Positions 1 to 11,300 of a DNA stretch of 64,000 nucleotides are shown piece after piece. The position numbers and the translations under genes are program-made. Location of the stretch: contig NC_084817.1 in assembly GCF_963583255.1 (NCBI RefSeq), positions 4,441,043 through 4,505,042 of the forward strand. Reading direction: 5' to 3'. The stretch comes from Pyrus communis. Lineage: Eukaryota > Streptophyta > Magnoliopsida > Rosales > Rosaceae. Each line of letters starts with the position of its first letter. The first letter of the stretch is position 1. The notes beneath the pieces are model-generated. The model searched no databases. It worked only from the letters and a program-made list of their open reading frames with translations, and was not told the DNA's origin.

Positions 1-111
1 ATATCAATTACATATCGACATGTAAATTAGTGTAATTTATTTCCTAGCTAGGGTAATCAATTTTGTGATTAATTTCACAACTATGGATGATGTATGTATG
101 TGTATATGTAG

Positions 112-1096
112 GTGGTCTATAATTGCAGCCCAAATGCCAGGAAGAACTGACAATGATATAAAGAACTACTGGAACACAAGGCTTAAGAAAAAGCTTCTTG
201 GTAGGCAGCGCAAAGAACATCAGCTGGCTCGTAAATCAGGCCTAGTTAAACAAGACACCATCAAAAGATCAGGCGGTGTTGGTGGAAACAGTACTAACTC
301 CCATTCTGCCGTTCCGGCCACCGACGATCAAAACCCTTACTGGCCTGAGCTTCCAGTGCATGCAGTACCCACAGTACTTCCACAACAACAACAGCAGCCT
401 TGTTTTAATGATCATGCTTCTCTCAGAAAGTTGCTCATCAAGCTTGGAGGGAGGTTTGGTTCAGATGTTAATCATAATCATGAGACTAATCAAGTTATCC
501 AAGGTAGGCCCGCCAATATTCAACCAACCTATCAAGTTCTTGACGATGATAATTACAGTCCATACGCCGCTGCTGCTGCTGCTACTCAGCAAATGGATGA
601 GCACTATTCTGGTAAGAACATGCAAAGTCTCTTAATTCCTCGATGTGGGATCCATGCTCTCAACGATTCTTCTCCTTCCTTAAGCAATGATGTTATCAGC
701 CCTCATCAATTTGCACAAACACATTACATAGTGAATACAGATAACATTGATGGACCTGGTAATGGTATAATGAACAACATGTTTCAAGGGCAAGGTGGTA
801 ATTATGAGACTGATCAGCTGAAGGAGATGGTGGTGTATAACAACAATGACAACCAACACAGATTTGATGGGTTGGAGTTCTTCTGTGGGGAAGAGATGAT
901 GGTTAATAATAGAATTACCAGTAGTTATGGAGAAAGTATTGGGTGGGGTGAGATACTGGGATGTCCTCCTGTGGCCTCCTCCTCAGACGACTATCATGAC
1001 AGCATGGACCGATTGATCATGCCGGCCACACCCGGCCAAGAATGTGGTTTCGCCAACGACCAGTTGATGAGTGGTTACCCTGGGGAGGCATTATAA
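112..1096 (+). CDS. R2R3-MYB transcription factor, last exon (partial gene)
   Basis: This is the third exon of an R2R3-MYB DNA-binding transcription factor; exons 1 and 2 lie left of the window. The exon opens after an acceptor (tgtatatgtag) at 110-111 in phase 2, completing the Arg of the RWSIIAAQ motif. This is the usual second-intron position in plant R2R3-MYB genes. It encodes the last part of the R3 repeat, with the recognition helix [19 protein letters not shown], then a 300-residue tail rich in Asn and Gln with Ala and Gln runs and an acidic C-terminus, and stops at TAA 1094-1096. The [12 protein letters not shown] continuation after R3 and a tail motif [13 protein letters not shown] suggest the RAX/MYB36/MYB68-like subgroup (subgroup 14), whose members act in meristem, root-barrier or branching programmes. 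Subgroup placement is inferred from memory of the family. About 327 codons are present and the frame is intact. Confidence 0.9.
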
Positions 1097-3204
1097 AGTG
1101 ATGATCATTGTGTACATTCAATTAATGTAATGTTAAAATTTGGTAGCAATAGGGGGACGTGGTATTGTTTTGCGCCAAAGAGGGAAACCCTAATAATAAA
1201 CTCATTAGATGATATGTTTTTTTTCTTCCATGATTTTCCTGTTAATTTTTGGACTGAATTTCTTCATTAAGGTGGAATTTGCAGAATCTGAAGCCCTATA
1301 TATAGCAATACTAGCTACTTGGTTCAAATTTAATTCGTCGTGCACTGTGAAGCTTTTTTTTTCTCTGACTGAAAGAACATGCATGTTTCAGTGTGTTGTT
1401 CCTGTTGATTTTAGATGGTGGAGATTAGCATTTCTTCAAGAAATTTACGAATTGGGAAAAAGGGTATGTATTATTTTCCCAGCGTGGTCATTAATATTTC
1501 ATATTTGTATATATGGGTGACAATGCATGTTCGCTGGAAACCCAGATAAAAACAATTTCTTGGAACACGTTTCATGAGTTAGCTTTCCAGGATTAAGAAA
1601 TCAAGATAGTAATTCTCGAAATTTAATGTCTTCAGCTCAGGAAGAGAGAGAGATGAAACTTAAAATTGTGAAAATCAACCAGTTCTGAATGACACACATG
1701 CTTTGTAATACGTGTCTTTCAGACTGTCACACCTTTATTTTTTCGACAAACTTTCAGACCTTTAACTTATAAATTTTTGTTTGATTTAAACTTTTAAACT
1801 GTGCCACTTAGTATTACAAATTAGAATGCACATTCGAATTAAATTATTATGCTAGTTTGTTGTGAAGATTAACTATTTTTTCACTCTTATGGTGTAGATA
1901 ATGTCATATGTATTAAAAAAACTTTTAAACTGTCAGCTTTATTCTTATATTTTATATAACAACTTCTAATTTTCAAGTATTAGATCTGATAAAAAAGTTT
2001 GATGATTAACACTCAAAATGTATGGTGCTTTTAGTAAGATTATCATGCACGTATGAATCCTCTCTCTCCCTCGATCTGAACGCATAAAGCATTTGGTTTA
2101 AATTTTGATCCAGATGATGATTCACAGAATACAGATGTGTGAACATGCATCTGTATATATAAATTGCATATTCTGGTTTGAGTTTCTATTTAGTATTTAT
2201 TAGCTAGTCTGTGGGAAAAATATATACAGAGATATGCATGATTCCCCCTCTATATAAGTGCATGCAATACTCAGCCATAACTAGATACACAAAATGAAAA
2301 TGTACATAAATATGGCCAACAATGTTGACTGAGACAATTCATTATCTTCTTCCAAAAAGTACAGAAAAACAATTCATCTGCTGCTTACATATGAATATAT
2401 ACATCCATAGATAGCTTGGGCAAAGTTTTTGTTATGCTGCTAGCTAGGCCAAGCAATGCCGTTGGTTTTTTTAATAACCTTTTACTGTGACTATACTAGG
2501 GTTCGTCCGGTGATGAGAGTGGGTAGGGTATTGAGTAGGAGACTACGAGTAGACTAGAGATACAGGGAAACCCCCTGTGTAAACAAAAACTTCCACGGAA
2601 ATTGCAGAAAACAAGGGAAACTTCTAAGCTTTAAATTCCACACAATCTGATATATGTGCATATTTATATGTGAGTTACATATAAAAGAGGATGAAATAAC
2701 AAAGGCTCATGTATGACATTGGTCTTTTTGAGTACTTTAAATTTTGAAATGCCATGTGTCAGTAAGCTGTTGATATCGATTGTTACCTAACAAGCTCCAA
2801 TGATATATGGTATGCAATAACTATCAATTCATCGGTCGAAACAGTCAATATCAGTAACGGTAATTTCTTCTAGATCAACACAGCAGCTGGCAGATGTTAA
2901 TTAAATGAATAAGTTGCTTAATTTTGGTCTTCGTCAATTAGCTTATTGTTTAACTACGACATTGATTTATTAATTAGTTCCAGCTTCTCTTGTTAACTAA
3001 CTATTCATACAAAATTTAGAGTCAGATTAATTTGATGATCATTCATACAAATTCTAGGTAGCTAGATATCATGAATAACATGTAATTTATCAGTCTTCTT
3101 CCTGTAATAAGACTCAAACCTAGGGTAGGGTTCTTTTGCATAATCATATAAAATTAATTATTATTCATCGATGGATCTTATTTCAAAAATTAGAATATTT
3201 AAGT

Positions 3205-3325
3205 CTCTTTTTTATTACAAGTGAGAGTTTTAATCTAAACCACACTATAAGGAGATGAGGGAGGATTCGAACTGGGTGCACTGAAAATAATACAAAAACC
3301 CTAACCACTAAGGTAATCGACTACA
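3205..3325 (-). mobile_element. tRNA-derived SINE fragment
   Basis: Read on the minus strand, this shows a tRNA-like pol III promoter: an A-box-like CCTTAGTGGTTAGGG (3299-3313) and, about 40 bases further, a B-box-like AGTTCGAATCC (3260-3270). A short tail ending in AATAAAAAAG follows. The spacing is that of a tRNA-derived SINE rather than an intact tRNA, and no acceptor stem can be folded by eye. Boundaries are approximate. Confidence 0.6.
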
Positions 3326-3400
3326 TGCTTAGAGTCCTTAAATCTAACACAACATCTATCTAGCTATGCCTAACATAATTGAAATAGCCTTTACTTAGGG

Positions 3401-3570
3401 TAATGTTAGGGAGACCAAAACTTCTAAACCAAACTTGTAATTAAATCAAAATGATGTGGTGGTTGATCATTGGATTATTACTTAAATATTGATTAATGTG
3501 CTTAATTCCTATTGATGACACATTATTTGGTTTGAAAATTTGGTTTAAAAATATGATCTCCCTGACCTTA
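3401..3570. mobile_element. MITE, family 1 copy a
   Basis: A short fold-back element starts TAATGTTAGGGAGACC, and its right end is the inverted form, read on the other strand as TAAGGTCAGGGAGATC. The interior (TGATTGGATTATTACTTAAATATTGA...) is shared with copies at 4061-4218 and 59618-59782. It is non-coding, about 170 bp, and the superfamily cannot be decided from the ends. Confidence 0.65.
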
Positions 3571-3585
3571 TTCATTTACTTATGT

Positions 3586-3669
3586 AGTCAGCTTATATGT
3601 AGCTCTGGCCAGAAAGGTCAAATAAATAGTCAGCTTATATGTAGCTCTGGCTAGGAAGATCAAATAAAT
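3586..3669. repeat. 42-bp tandem duplication
   Basis: Two adjacent copies of a 42-base unit starting AGTCAGCTTATATGTAGCTC (at 3586 and 3628) differ at only a few bases. The duplication is local and recent and has no visible coding role. Confidence 0.85.
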
Positions 3670-4060
3670 ACGTTCTCACATATATAGACTCAAATTATCT
3701 CTTAGGTCTTGGCTGAAAGCTACAAGGGGCAAAAGTCGATTGCAGTTGTAAATTGCAATCTTTGGATTAAAATATTTACTTTCTGTTGACATGCAAATTT
3801 TGCAATTAATGTTTGGTAAGCCATGTACACGATTTGTTAGAATCGGTTGACATATTTTGAAATTGGTGGTAGCTGCCTCTACAAGCTAGCGATTTAAAAT
3901 AGTTGGCCCCATTATCTTGACCAACTCTTAAATTCAAAGTTTTAAAAAAAAGTTCTTAATTAAGTTGATTCCACTAGCATTTTCATCTAGTTGCTTAATT
4001 ATCATGAGCTCAATCATGAAAACTAGGTCAATATTTGAAAGGACATATATCCCACCCAGG

Positions 4061-4218
4061 TATGCTAAGGAAGCTAAATTTTAAGACCAAATTTGTTAGA
4101 CTATATGAAGTGGTTATTGATGATTGGATTATTACATAAGTAGTGATGCTTATTTTCTATTAATCACATATCATATGATTTGTAAATTTAGTCTAAAAAT
4201 TTAGTTTACCTCACATTA
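4061..4218. mobile_element. MITE, family 1 copy b
   Basis: This is a second copy of the fold-back family also seen at 3401-3570 and 59618-59782. Its ends are TATGCTAAGGAAGCTAAATT and an inverted counterpart reading TAATGTGAGGTAAACTAAAT. The middle keeps the family core GATTGGATTATTACATAAGT. It has diverged more than the copy at 59618. Confidence 0.6.
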
Positions 4219-4304
4219 CCCATCCAAAAAATTATGGTTTTAAAAGGTAACCAATTCATGCATTTATATAATAGGAGTCTTACATCATAAAGTATAAAGT
4301 AAAC

Positions 4305-4433
4305 AATGACGAATTACGAGACTTCCTCAAAACTAAAAATTGGAGGTCTTGGGTTCGAAACTCATTGTTGGTGTGGAAGCCAAACCGTTGCTTACCACCA
4401 GTTATCTCCCTTTAAAAAAAAAAAAAAAAACAA
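4305..4433 (+). mobile_element. tRNA-derived SINE, 5'-truncated
   Basis: The segment contains a B-box-like GGTCTTGGGTTCGAAACTC followed by a tail TTACCACCAGTTATCTCCCT and a long poly-A run (from about 4414). The same tail occurs at the end of the SINE at 58033-58280 (ACCACCAGTTGTCCCCCTT plus poly-A), so both belong to one family. The A-box region is not recognisable here. Confidence 0.6.
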
Positions 4434-5228
4434 GTCGCTCAACTCATATTATAACATATAGATAAATTATATTGTACAATTGTGTTTCAGTACCATATAA
4501 TAATATTTTTTATAAAAAAAATTAAATGTAAAATAATGAGCGATTAATTAGTTAATTTTTTAGAATATTGTAAGCTCATAAGTGGGATATCTAGGTAAAA
4601 CATATCCCATAAGATTTACAGTCTGTCTGGCTTTCAGTATAGTATACTGGAATTATAAGCATACATAAAGCGGACATACACAAACTCCAGCAAGCAAATT
4701 AAGGAGACATAAACAGTTCTGAGGGCTTATACAATTTTAAAACAATCCCTAATTATTCATCTAATTTCTTTCTGTAAAGTTAAAGGGAATATCCCAAACA
4801 AAGAAGAAACAGAACAGAAAAGTCCTCAAAGAAAAACCAACATCTCAAAATTTGACTTCTTGTGGATTGCCATATAAATTCCCGTCAACTTGGTGACGAT
4901 AATAAACACCACAAAATTAATTAAACATGTTATATTACGAATATGTGAAAGAAGCATAGAAGTGACAGTAGCAAAAGGACGACTTGTGTCACTGCCTTTT
5001 AATTGTTTAATCAACTAAATCAACCCTAATCAACCCCCCACTGGATATTTAAATCTAAACATTGATCCTTAATTCATAATTAATAATCTGCAAGAGATAT
5101 TATAATTTATTAATTTTGAATATTATAGAATGATAATGACACTCACTAACATGAAAATTCTTGCATGTTTGTCGTGCTGTTCAGCTGTTGGACCAAAATA
5201 CAGTGGGTTTGTATAAAAAAAAGAAGGG

Positions 5229-5401
5229 AAAATACTAAGAATTCTCTTAAAAGTGGCATTGTTCATTTTCATAAACTCTCAGTCACTTCATATTTTTAGC
5301 ACAATCTTTTATATAATGTTAATACAATAATTGACGTTAAACTGTAGAGTTGCAGAAAGTTCATAGAAAGTTTCACTTAAAAGAGTCCCCTTAGCATTTC
5401 T
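5229..5401. mobile_element. Fold-back MITE
   Basis: The left end reads AATACTAAGAATTCTCTTAA and the right end, on the opposite strand, GAAATGCTAAGGGGACTC followed by TTTTAAGTGAAA. The similarity continues inwards for about 60 bases with mismatches. The element is short, non-coding and lies between genes. Confidence 0.5.
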
Positions 5402-5739
5402 GTGAAGAAAAAAAAGAAATTTATTAGAGAATTATATAGACTAAAACGACTGCAGAGCTAGAGTACTGCAGCCTGGTTGTTATATTCAAAATTACATACC
5501 ATTTACGAGGTGAAGGATTTAGAATTAAGATAGAGCCGCCTAGGGTTGTGTTAATTTGATTGCTTTAGGGTTTCAAAATGGTATAAGGAGAGGATATGAT
5601 AGTTCTTATAATATACAATTCACCTGTCCGCCTAGGGTTTTGTTTATTATTTTTGCTTTTGGATTTTGGCCTTGGCTAATGCTTATGCGTTTGATGACAG
5701 TTTTTTTTAATTTTTATTTTTTTAGGGATTAATTGGTGT

Positions 5740-5895
5740 CTTCATCACAACAATCTTTCAGTCGAAAATGCTCATAGAGGCATTTTAGCCTTCTCTGTGT
5801 CACCATGGTGTGATTCTACAGCGTCAAGAATCGAACCTAGGATGTGCCATGTGAAATATTGGCTTATAATTCGTTTCCCACAATGAACCACCCCA
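5740..5895 (-). mobile_element. Possible SINE remnant
   Basis: On the minus strand an A-box-like GTGGTTCATTGTGGG (near 5880-5894) is followed about 50 bases later by a B-box-like TAGGTTCGATTCTTGACGC. This fits a decayed tRNA-derived SINE, but neither a tail nor a target-site duplication is clear. Confidence 0.4.
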
Positions 5896-6367
5896 TAATA
5901 GTTGTGTTTTATGGCAGTTAAGGATTATCTCTCCTCCTATTACCATCCCCTCCTCTCACACTCTTCTTTTTATCTTATTCTCTATATAAAAAATTCAAAA
6001 CAAGATGTAGACGTGGTATAATCGCAACCGTTTAAATAGGAGAGAATGAAAGGAGAGAGAGATTAGGAAGGGAGAAAATCTTACTCCAATGTTGAAATAT
6101 GATGTTAGGTTATATATCTTTTATCCACTTCCATACGCAAGAACAAAAAACAGAGGATCCTCATTAAAAATAACACATGCCTATTGAAGATCTATTCGTC
6201 CAATAACATATTATTTAGTGCACTAATTTGATGTCCCTAATATTACTCTTAATATTTCGTATAATTTGATTTGTCTTTCAATTGTACGCACACAAAATTG
6301 ATTTGTACTAGTAACGGTCGTCTCCCCTTGTATATCGTTGATCTCTATTATTGAGTTGGCTTTAAGA

Positions 6368-6505
6368 ATTTTGGGGCACTCCAAAAAAGTTATTATGCAA
6401 TTTTATTTTTAAAAAGTTAGCTTAATAATTTTTTTTGCATATTTAGATACAAATATACATTTATGAAGAGTGCATAATAATTTTTTTGAAGTGCCAATAT
6501 CCCCG
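6368..6505. mobile_element. Fold-back MITE
   Basis: Inverted arms of about 30 bases (left GGGGCACTCCAAAAAAGTTA, right reading GATATTGGCACTTCAAAAAA on the other strand) enclose an AT-rich loop. The arms share the GGCACT(C/T)CAAAAA core with the fold-back at 30940-31046, so the two may be relatives. Confidence 0.5.
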
Positions 6506-7015
6506 TTCTAATATAATTTTACATGAATTTTAGAATTTTATAAGTCAATTACATAGAGCCCATGGAGGCTAGGGGGCCGTGGCAATCTCTAGTCTACATG
6601 TAGCAATCTTTGGGTTTGCTTTTAATAATATCTGGAGAAGCACGTAGTATATGCTTCTTCAAAAAACACTTTGAAGCTTTCATAAAAAAGTTTCAAACAT
6701 TTTTCGAATAAAAACTTCTAACAAAAGCGTTTATAGACAAAATTGTTTTCCACCTAAAACAATCTCGATTAAATGACCATTAAGTACACTCTTACATTAA
6801 GCCCACGAATGAAAAAATTATAAGTTTGTGGACTGTGTGACTCAGAATAAGGCCCAAAACAAATATTTTCCATAAGGCCCAGTATATTTGTATTGAGTCC
6901 AAGTTAGGTTAAGAACATTTGGAAATTGGAATCCCCAAATTTGTCATCAGCTGGTAAACCCTAGAAAATGAGGAGAAAACTCAGGTGATAAAACAGGACC
7001 AACCAGACACCATCA

Positions 7016-7818
7016 ATGGCGATTCCGGCGTCCATTCTGTCGCCGCCGTCCGCAACCCCCAAATTTTCGGTACCACTCTCCCACTCTCCCAAATTCCCGA
7101 TTACTTAAAAATGTGAAATTTACAGGTTTTCGATGAATTAATTATGATTGATTCCAATTTTCCTTCTTTATTTCAGATTGAGCTCTTTAAGCAGAAACAA
7201 TTTCGATTTCAAACCAGCTTCCCGCCAAGTCGTGTAAAAGCAGTTTCATCCACGGCACAATTTGGAGAACCCAACAAAGAAAATAAGCAGAAGCTGCAAA
7301 TCAAAAGCACTTTTGTGAAGGAGAAGCTGTGGGAAGCCGTACCTGCCCCAGTGAAGGAGCTCCCATGGAGAAAAGCAGCAGATACAGCACTGGAGCAGCT
7401 GCTTCTGCTTGGGAAAAAAGCACTCATATGGTCGTTTGTTACTTTTGGCACCCTCAGCTTCTTATCAGACATCATATTTTCCATCTCCAGAAACTATGAA
7501 TTGATGATACCATTTGGTCTGTTTGTTGGGTGCTTCTTGACTGATGTTTTGAAGGAGACATTGCAGCAAGTGCTTCCCAGGTCGGAGGAGAATGCCAATG
7601 AGATTGAAAAGCACTTATTTGGTATAAGCTGCTTTTTTGCTGCTGTTAAGTTCGTCTCTGCTGGTCTCCCAATGCAGGCAAGGGTGTTTCTTCTGCACGT
7701 TGCAAATGGCGGGTTCCTGCAAGTTTTGTGGTTGTGGAGAGGTTTCTTCAACGAAAAAGACGAAGATGATGGTGTCGATAATTCCAATTCTTCATTGGTC
7801 ATGGATGTGAAATCTTAA
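7016..7818 (+). CDS. Probable chloroplast membrane protein of unknown function
   Basis: A two-exon gene: exon 1 at 7016-7069 (ATG in context atcaATGG), intron with GT at 7070 and TTTCAG at 7171-7176, and exon 2 at 7177-7818. It joins in phase 0 to give 231 residues. The first 40 residues are rich in Ser, Pro, Ala and Phe with almost no acidic residues, as in a chloroplast transit peptide, and a cleavage-like RVKA-VSS follows at about 37-43. Residues 97-121, 126-146, 164-184 and 186-206 are hydrophobic, suggesting three or four membrane segments. The last 20 residues are acidic (EKDEDDGVDN). I recognise no domain and assign no function. The 5' exon is missed if only long ORFs are considered, because the exon 2 frame runs on into the intron as an alternative start at 7144. 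It faces the RXW8-like gene, with 528 bp between the two stop codons. Confidence 0.8.
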
Positions 7819-8346
7819 CACGACTCGGTGTCTGTTTAGCGTTTTGCGTTTTTCAGTTACGTTTTTTGTTAAACGTTTGTAACCAGTTCTATTTGTGCAT
7901 ACTTTACCAGTTTTGATCTGCGTCGTTTGCAGAAACTGATCCGTTTTCGTGGTTGTATGAGTTGAGTATCTATGCAATTCAAAATGTGCTTAGAGAATGA
8001 AATAATCGAACTTTGCATTAACGTTTCGTAAAACTTTTCAACTGTTTTCGATACATTTAGTTTAAGATAACGAACAATATACACAACAATTTGCTTTGCT
8101 CAAATAACAAGTGTACAAAAAATAGAGTTACTTGTATGTTTGCTTGTATGTGTCTGTACGCTTCCGACTCAAAACTGTAAAATTAAAGATAGCCTATGGA
8201 TGTTTACTTGTATGTGTCTGTACGCTTCCGATGTATATCTGGCCAAAACGAGAACCTGCTTCTTAAGATTCAAGAATCTCGTTCCAGCCGGCTCCATAAA
8301 CGTGAACTTGCACAAAAAACTAGTCAATTACGTCCCAGAAGAACGC

Positions 8347-11300
8347 TCATTTTCGATCTGCCTCACCGTCGAAGGTGACATTCCATGACGGATTAGTTTG
8401 GCTGGGTTCCTCCCCTGAAAAGAGAAAAGCACAAAGAACCAAGCGATTACATCACTGATGCCGCGTACAGGAACCCTCGCGAGTACTGGATGAATCAAAC
8501 CTGGTGGCTTGACATTCTCTGGATCCGGATTTATGTCACCCTCAATGCGAGTTGAGCATCCAAAACTGCACGAGACATCAGGAGTTAATGGGGACTGGCA
8601 GTAAGCTGTATGCAGCTGTTGATAAACCTCTTCCATCCTCCCCGCTTCCTCATCCTTCTGGTCCATATCAATAAGAATCTGCAAACAATCCCCTCATCAA
8701 GTTTTGGAGATAGAGAGGCATGGTCTCAAATACCACATACATGCACATGCACGTGCACGCACGCAAATACAGTTCATTTTCAATCACTACCTCTGCAACT
8801 TGGTTCTTGAACAATGGATGAAACTGCTGTCGACAGTACTCGTTAAACAAAATAGTGAAGATAAGCAGTGGAATAGTGAAACCTGATGCAATTGGTGATT
8901 TTCTTAATCCGAAGACACCGAGGGCAATTATTTGCATGATAACCAATGAAATTATGACTGTATTGTGAATCATAGGCCAGTACTGTCCCCCACTTTCGTA
9001 TTCTGCTATATACACATTAAGAATCTGAAATAGGCATTGTAAAATTTAGCAACAAATTAATTATTCGAATGCCCCCCAAAGAAAAAAATGAAAAAGAAAA
9101 AGAGAATAATGATGGCCAGAATGAGAGAGGAACTTACCTACACCGGGGATGCTACAGTGGCATCCCCGTTGCAGGGTAGTTCTTCTCCCTCAAAGAGACC
9201 TAACAGAATAAGGAACAATAGATAGGAGGAGTCCTCACCTGGTTTCGATATATAAAGTAAGCAAGTACAAAGTACACCAACAAGAATGGCAATATTAGGG
9301 GAACCAAGATAGAACAGGTGAAGCCAATGAACCCAAACAGCAGGACTCTAGGAATTTCTGTATGATATGGAAATGATAGTGAGTCATTATACCGTCCTTT
9401 CCGTAATATGAACCGTCGGAAATAGTTGCAAAGAAGAGGATAAATTTGCATGAGTTCACATGCCAAGCTTGCCCAACCAGATGATAAAACATAAGTCATG
9501 AAGAACTTAGCCTGAAAATTCAAGACCACAACCATAAATAAAAATCAATAATAAAGCTTTCAGCTTTCATAAGCATCACATTACTGAAGTAATGTCTCGA
9601 AAGTCGAAACAATTATCACTTACAAAACTCTAAGTCACTATGTTAACCATTATGACCATCTGGAATTCAAACTAAAAATGAGTAGACAATTTCTAATGGA
9701 CAATTTAATATCTATGAGTACTAGTAGTGGACTTGACCCATCTCAATTACAAAGTAACCCGTTTCAAACATGACAAGGAAAAACAGTCGTCACACGTAAG
9801 TGATGTAACAGTCCAAATAGACTAGCATAACTGGAACACAACTATTGATCTTCTAAACATATTTAAAGATCAAGGGCATATCACCTGTGCTGGAATCGCG
9901 TTGGCAAGTTGCGCAGGTATGTCTTTCACACTAGAAAATACACTCAATTGGCTGATAACAGAGCCGGTAAAAACATTAACAAAAAAGACATTCCAGATTG
10001 TGAAGTATAAGACTTTGAAGCATGCACTCTTTTTCCTCTGACTGCGAGAGATCCACCCCTCCACTGTTGAAAACAGCATCATGACAGGTGGAACGATGTA
10101 AAAAGCCACAATTAAAACCACACTTGGCAGGTACCCCGTTATCACCTGGCTTACATAGTTCCTGCATATGCGCATAAGTAATCATGAAAATGAGTCAAAG
10201 CCATTGCAAAACTTTATCCCCGTACACACAGAAAGTCCATGTTTAGTATCCATCATACACAGCATAACAAAAAAATTAAGGTAACAAGGAGAATGTGTCT
10301 GTCAATTGACTTACTTTTTGAGCAATCCTTTCAAAGCTGGAAACTTTTTTTCCAGGCTTTTTAGTGCAGTCATGCCCTGAACAAATGTGACAGGAATAAG
10401 AAACACAAGCATAAAGGCAATAGTAGCCAGAAGTGTGGCTAACTTCCTGATCCACAGTTGTCCGTACGGTATCCAAAGGTTTGACCAATACACATCATTT
10501 GGTTCCGGAGCCATATCTGTCACCCAATGCATAGGATTTGAAGAATGAAGAACCTTTGATGTAACAAGAGCAGCACAGCGAGTCTTGAAAAAGACAAAAG
10601 CAGCAGCACACACCTGTATGTAAGACCAAAGACATTTTAGGCTATAATATCGAAATTTCCACAAAAGTTCAATCACTCATAGACAACAACTTATACCTAA
10701 ATGATGGCAACAAAGTCAAAGTAACAGAACCACAATTCGAAAATGTCACTGATTACGGGAAGAGACTACTCAAGATTCATGTCTTTGACACTGCCATGTG
10801 GGATTTTTTTTATGAGTTGGTACTCTGCAGATTGAGGTTCATAATTTCCTACACATAAATGGGCTGATTATGGGAAGAATGGATAGACATGTGTACTTGT
10901 GTGCATGTATGTTTTTATTTTAAAGTATACATATTAACTAACATAAATACATACATACACACAGATATAAATATTACTTAACCATTCAACAACTTTTATT
11001 TCTACTTTTCTTTTATTCAAACTATGGTAACTAAATAAGGAAACATCCAATATAAAACTGAAAAATGAAAAACAAAATTCCAAAATAAAAACTAAAGGAG
11101 CCTAAACAAGTTAATCAAGCCAAACACAATTCTATTCCAAACATTTCAAGTCCAACTTTCTGCTTAAGGTGTTATAACCGCCATAATAATATGTGACCAA
11201 CTGTCTAACAAAACCTGGAGGCAACTGAAGCAAGAATACATGACGATACTAGGAACACTTATGTAAAATTTGGCTCAAAGGGGTTATGTGTAAGTGAGTT

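Larger units (their letters stand above)
1097..7015. other. Gene-free interval with SINE and MITE remnants
   Basis: This 5.9-kb AT-rich stretch separates the MYB exon from the chloroplast-protein gene. It shows no ORF with recognisable homology. It holds at least two tRNA-derived SINE fragments, two copies of a 160-170-bp MITE family, two other fold-back MITEs and a 42-bp tandem duplication (3586-3669), each listed separately. The first few hundred bases after 1096 are probably the MYB 3' UTR. Confidence 0.6.

Noticed and set aside
1209..1520. 103-codon ORF after the MYB exon
   Set aside because: It lies in the probable 3' flank, is hydrophobic and AT-biased and has no homology.
7144..7176. 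ATG 7144 as start of the chloroplast protein
   Set aside because: It lies in the intron just before a TTTCAG acceptor. The upstream exon 7016-7069 joins in phase and supplies the transit-peptide start.
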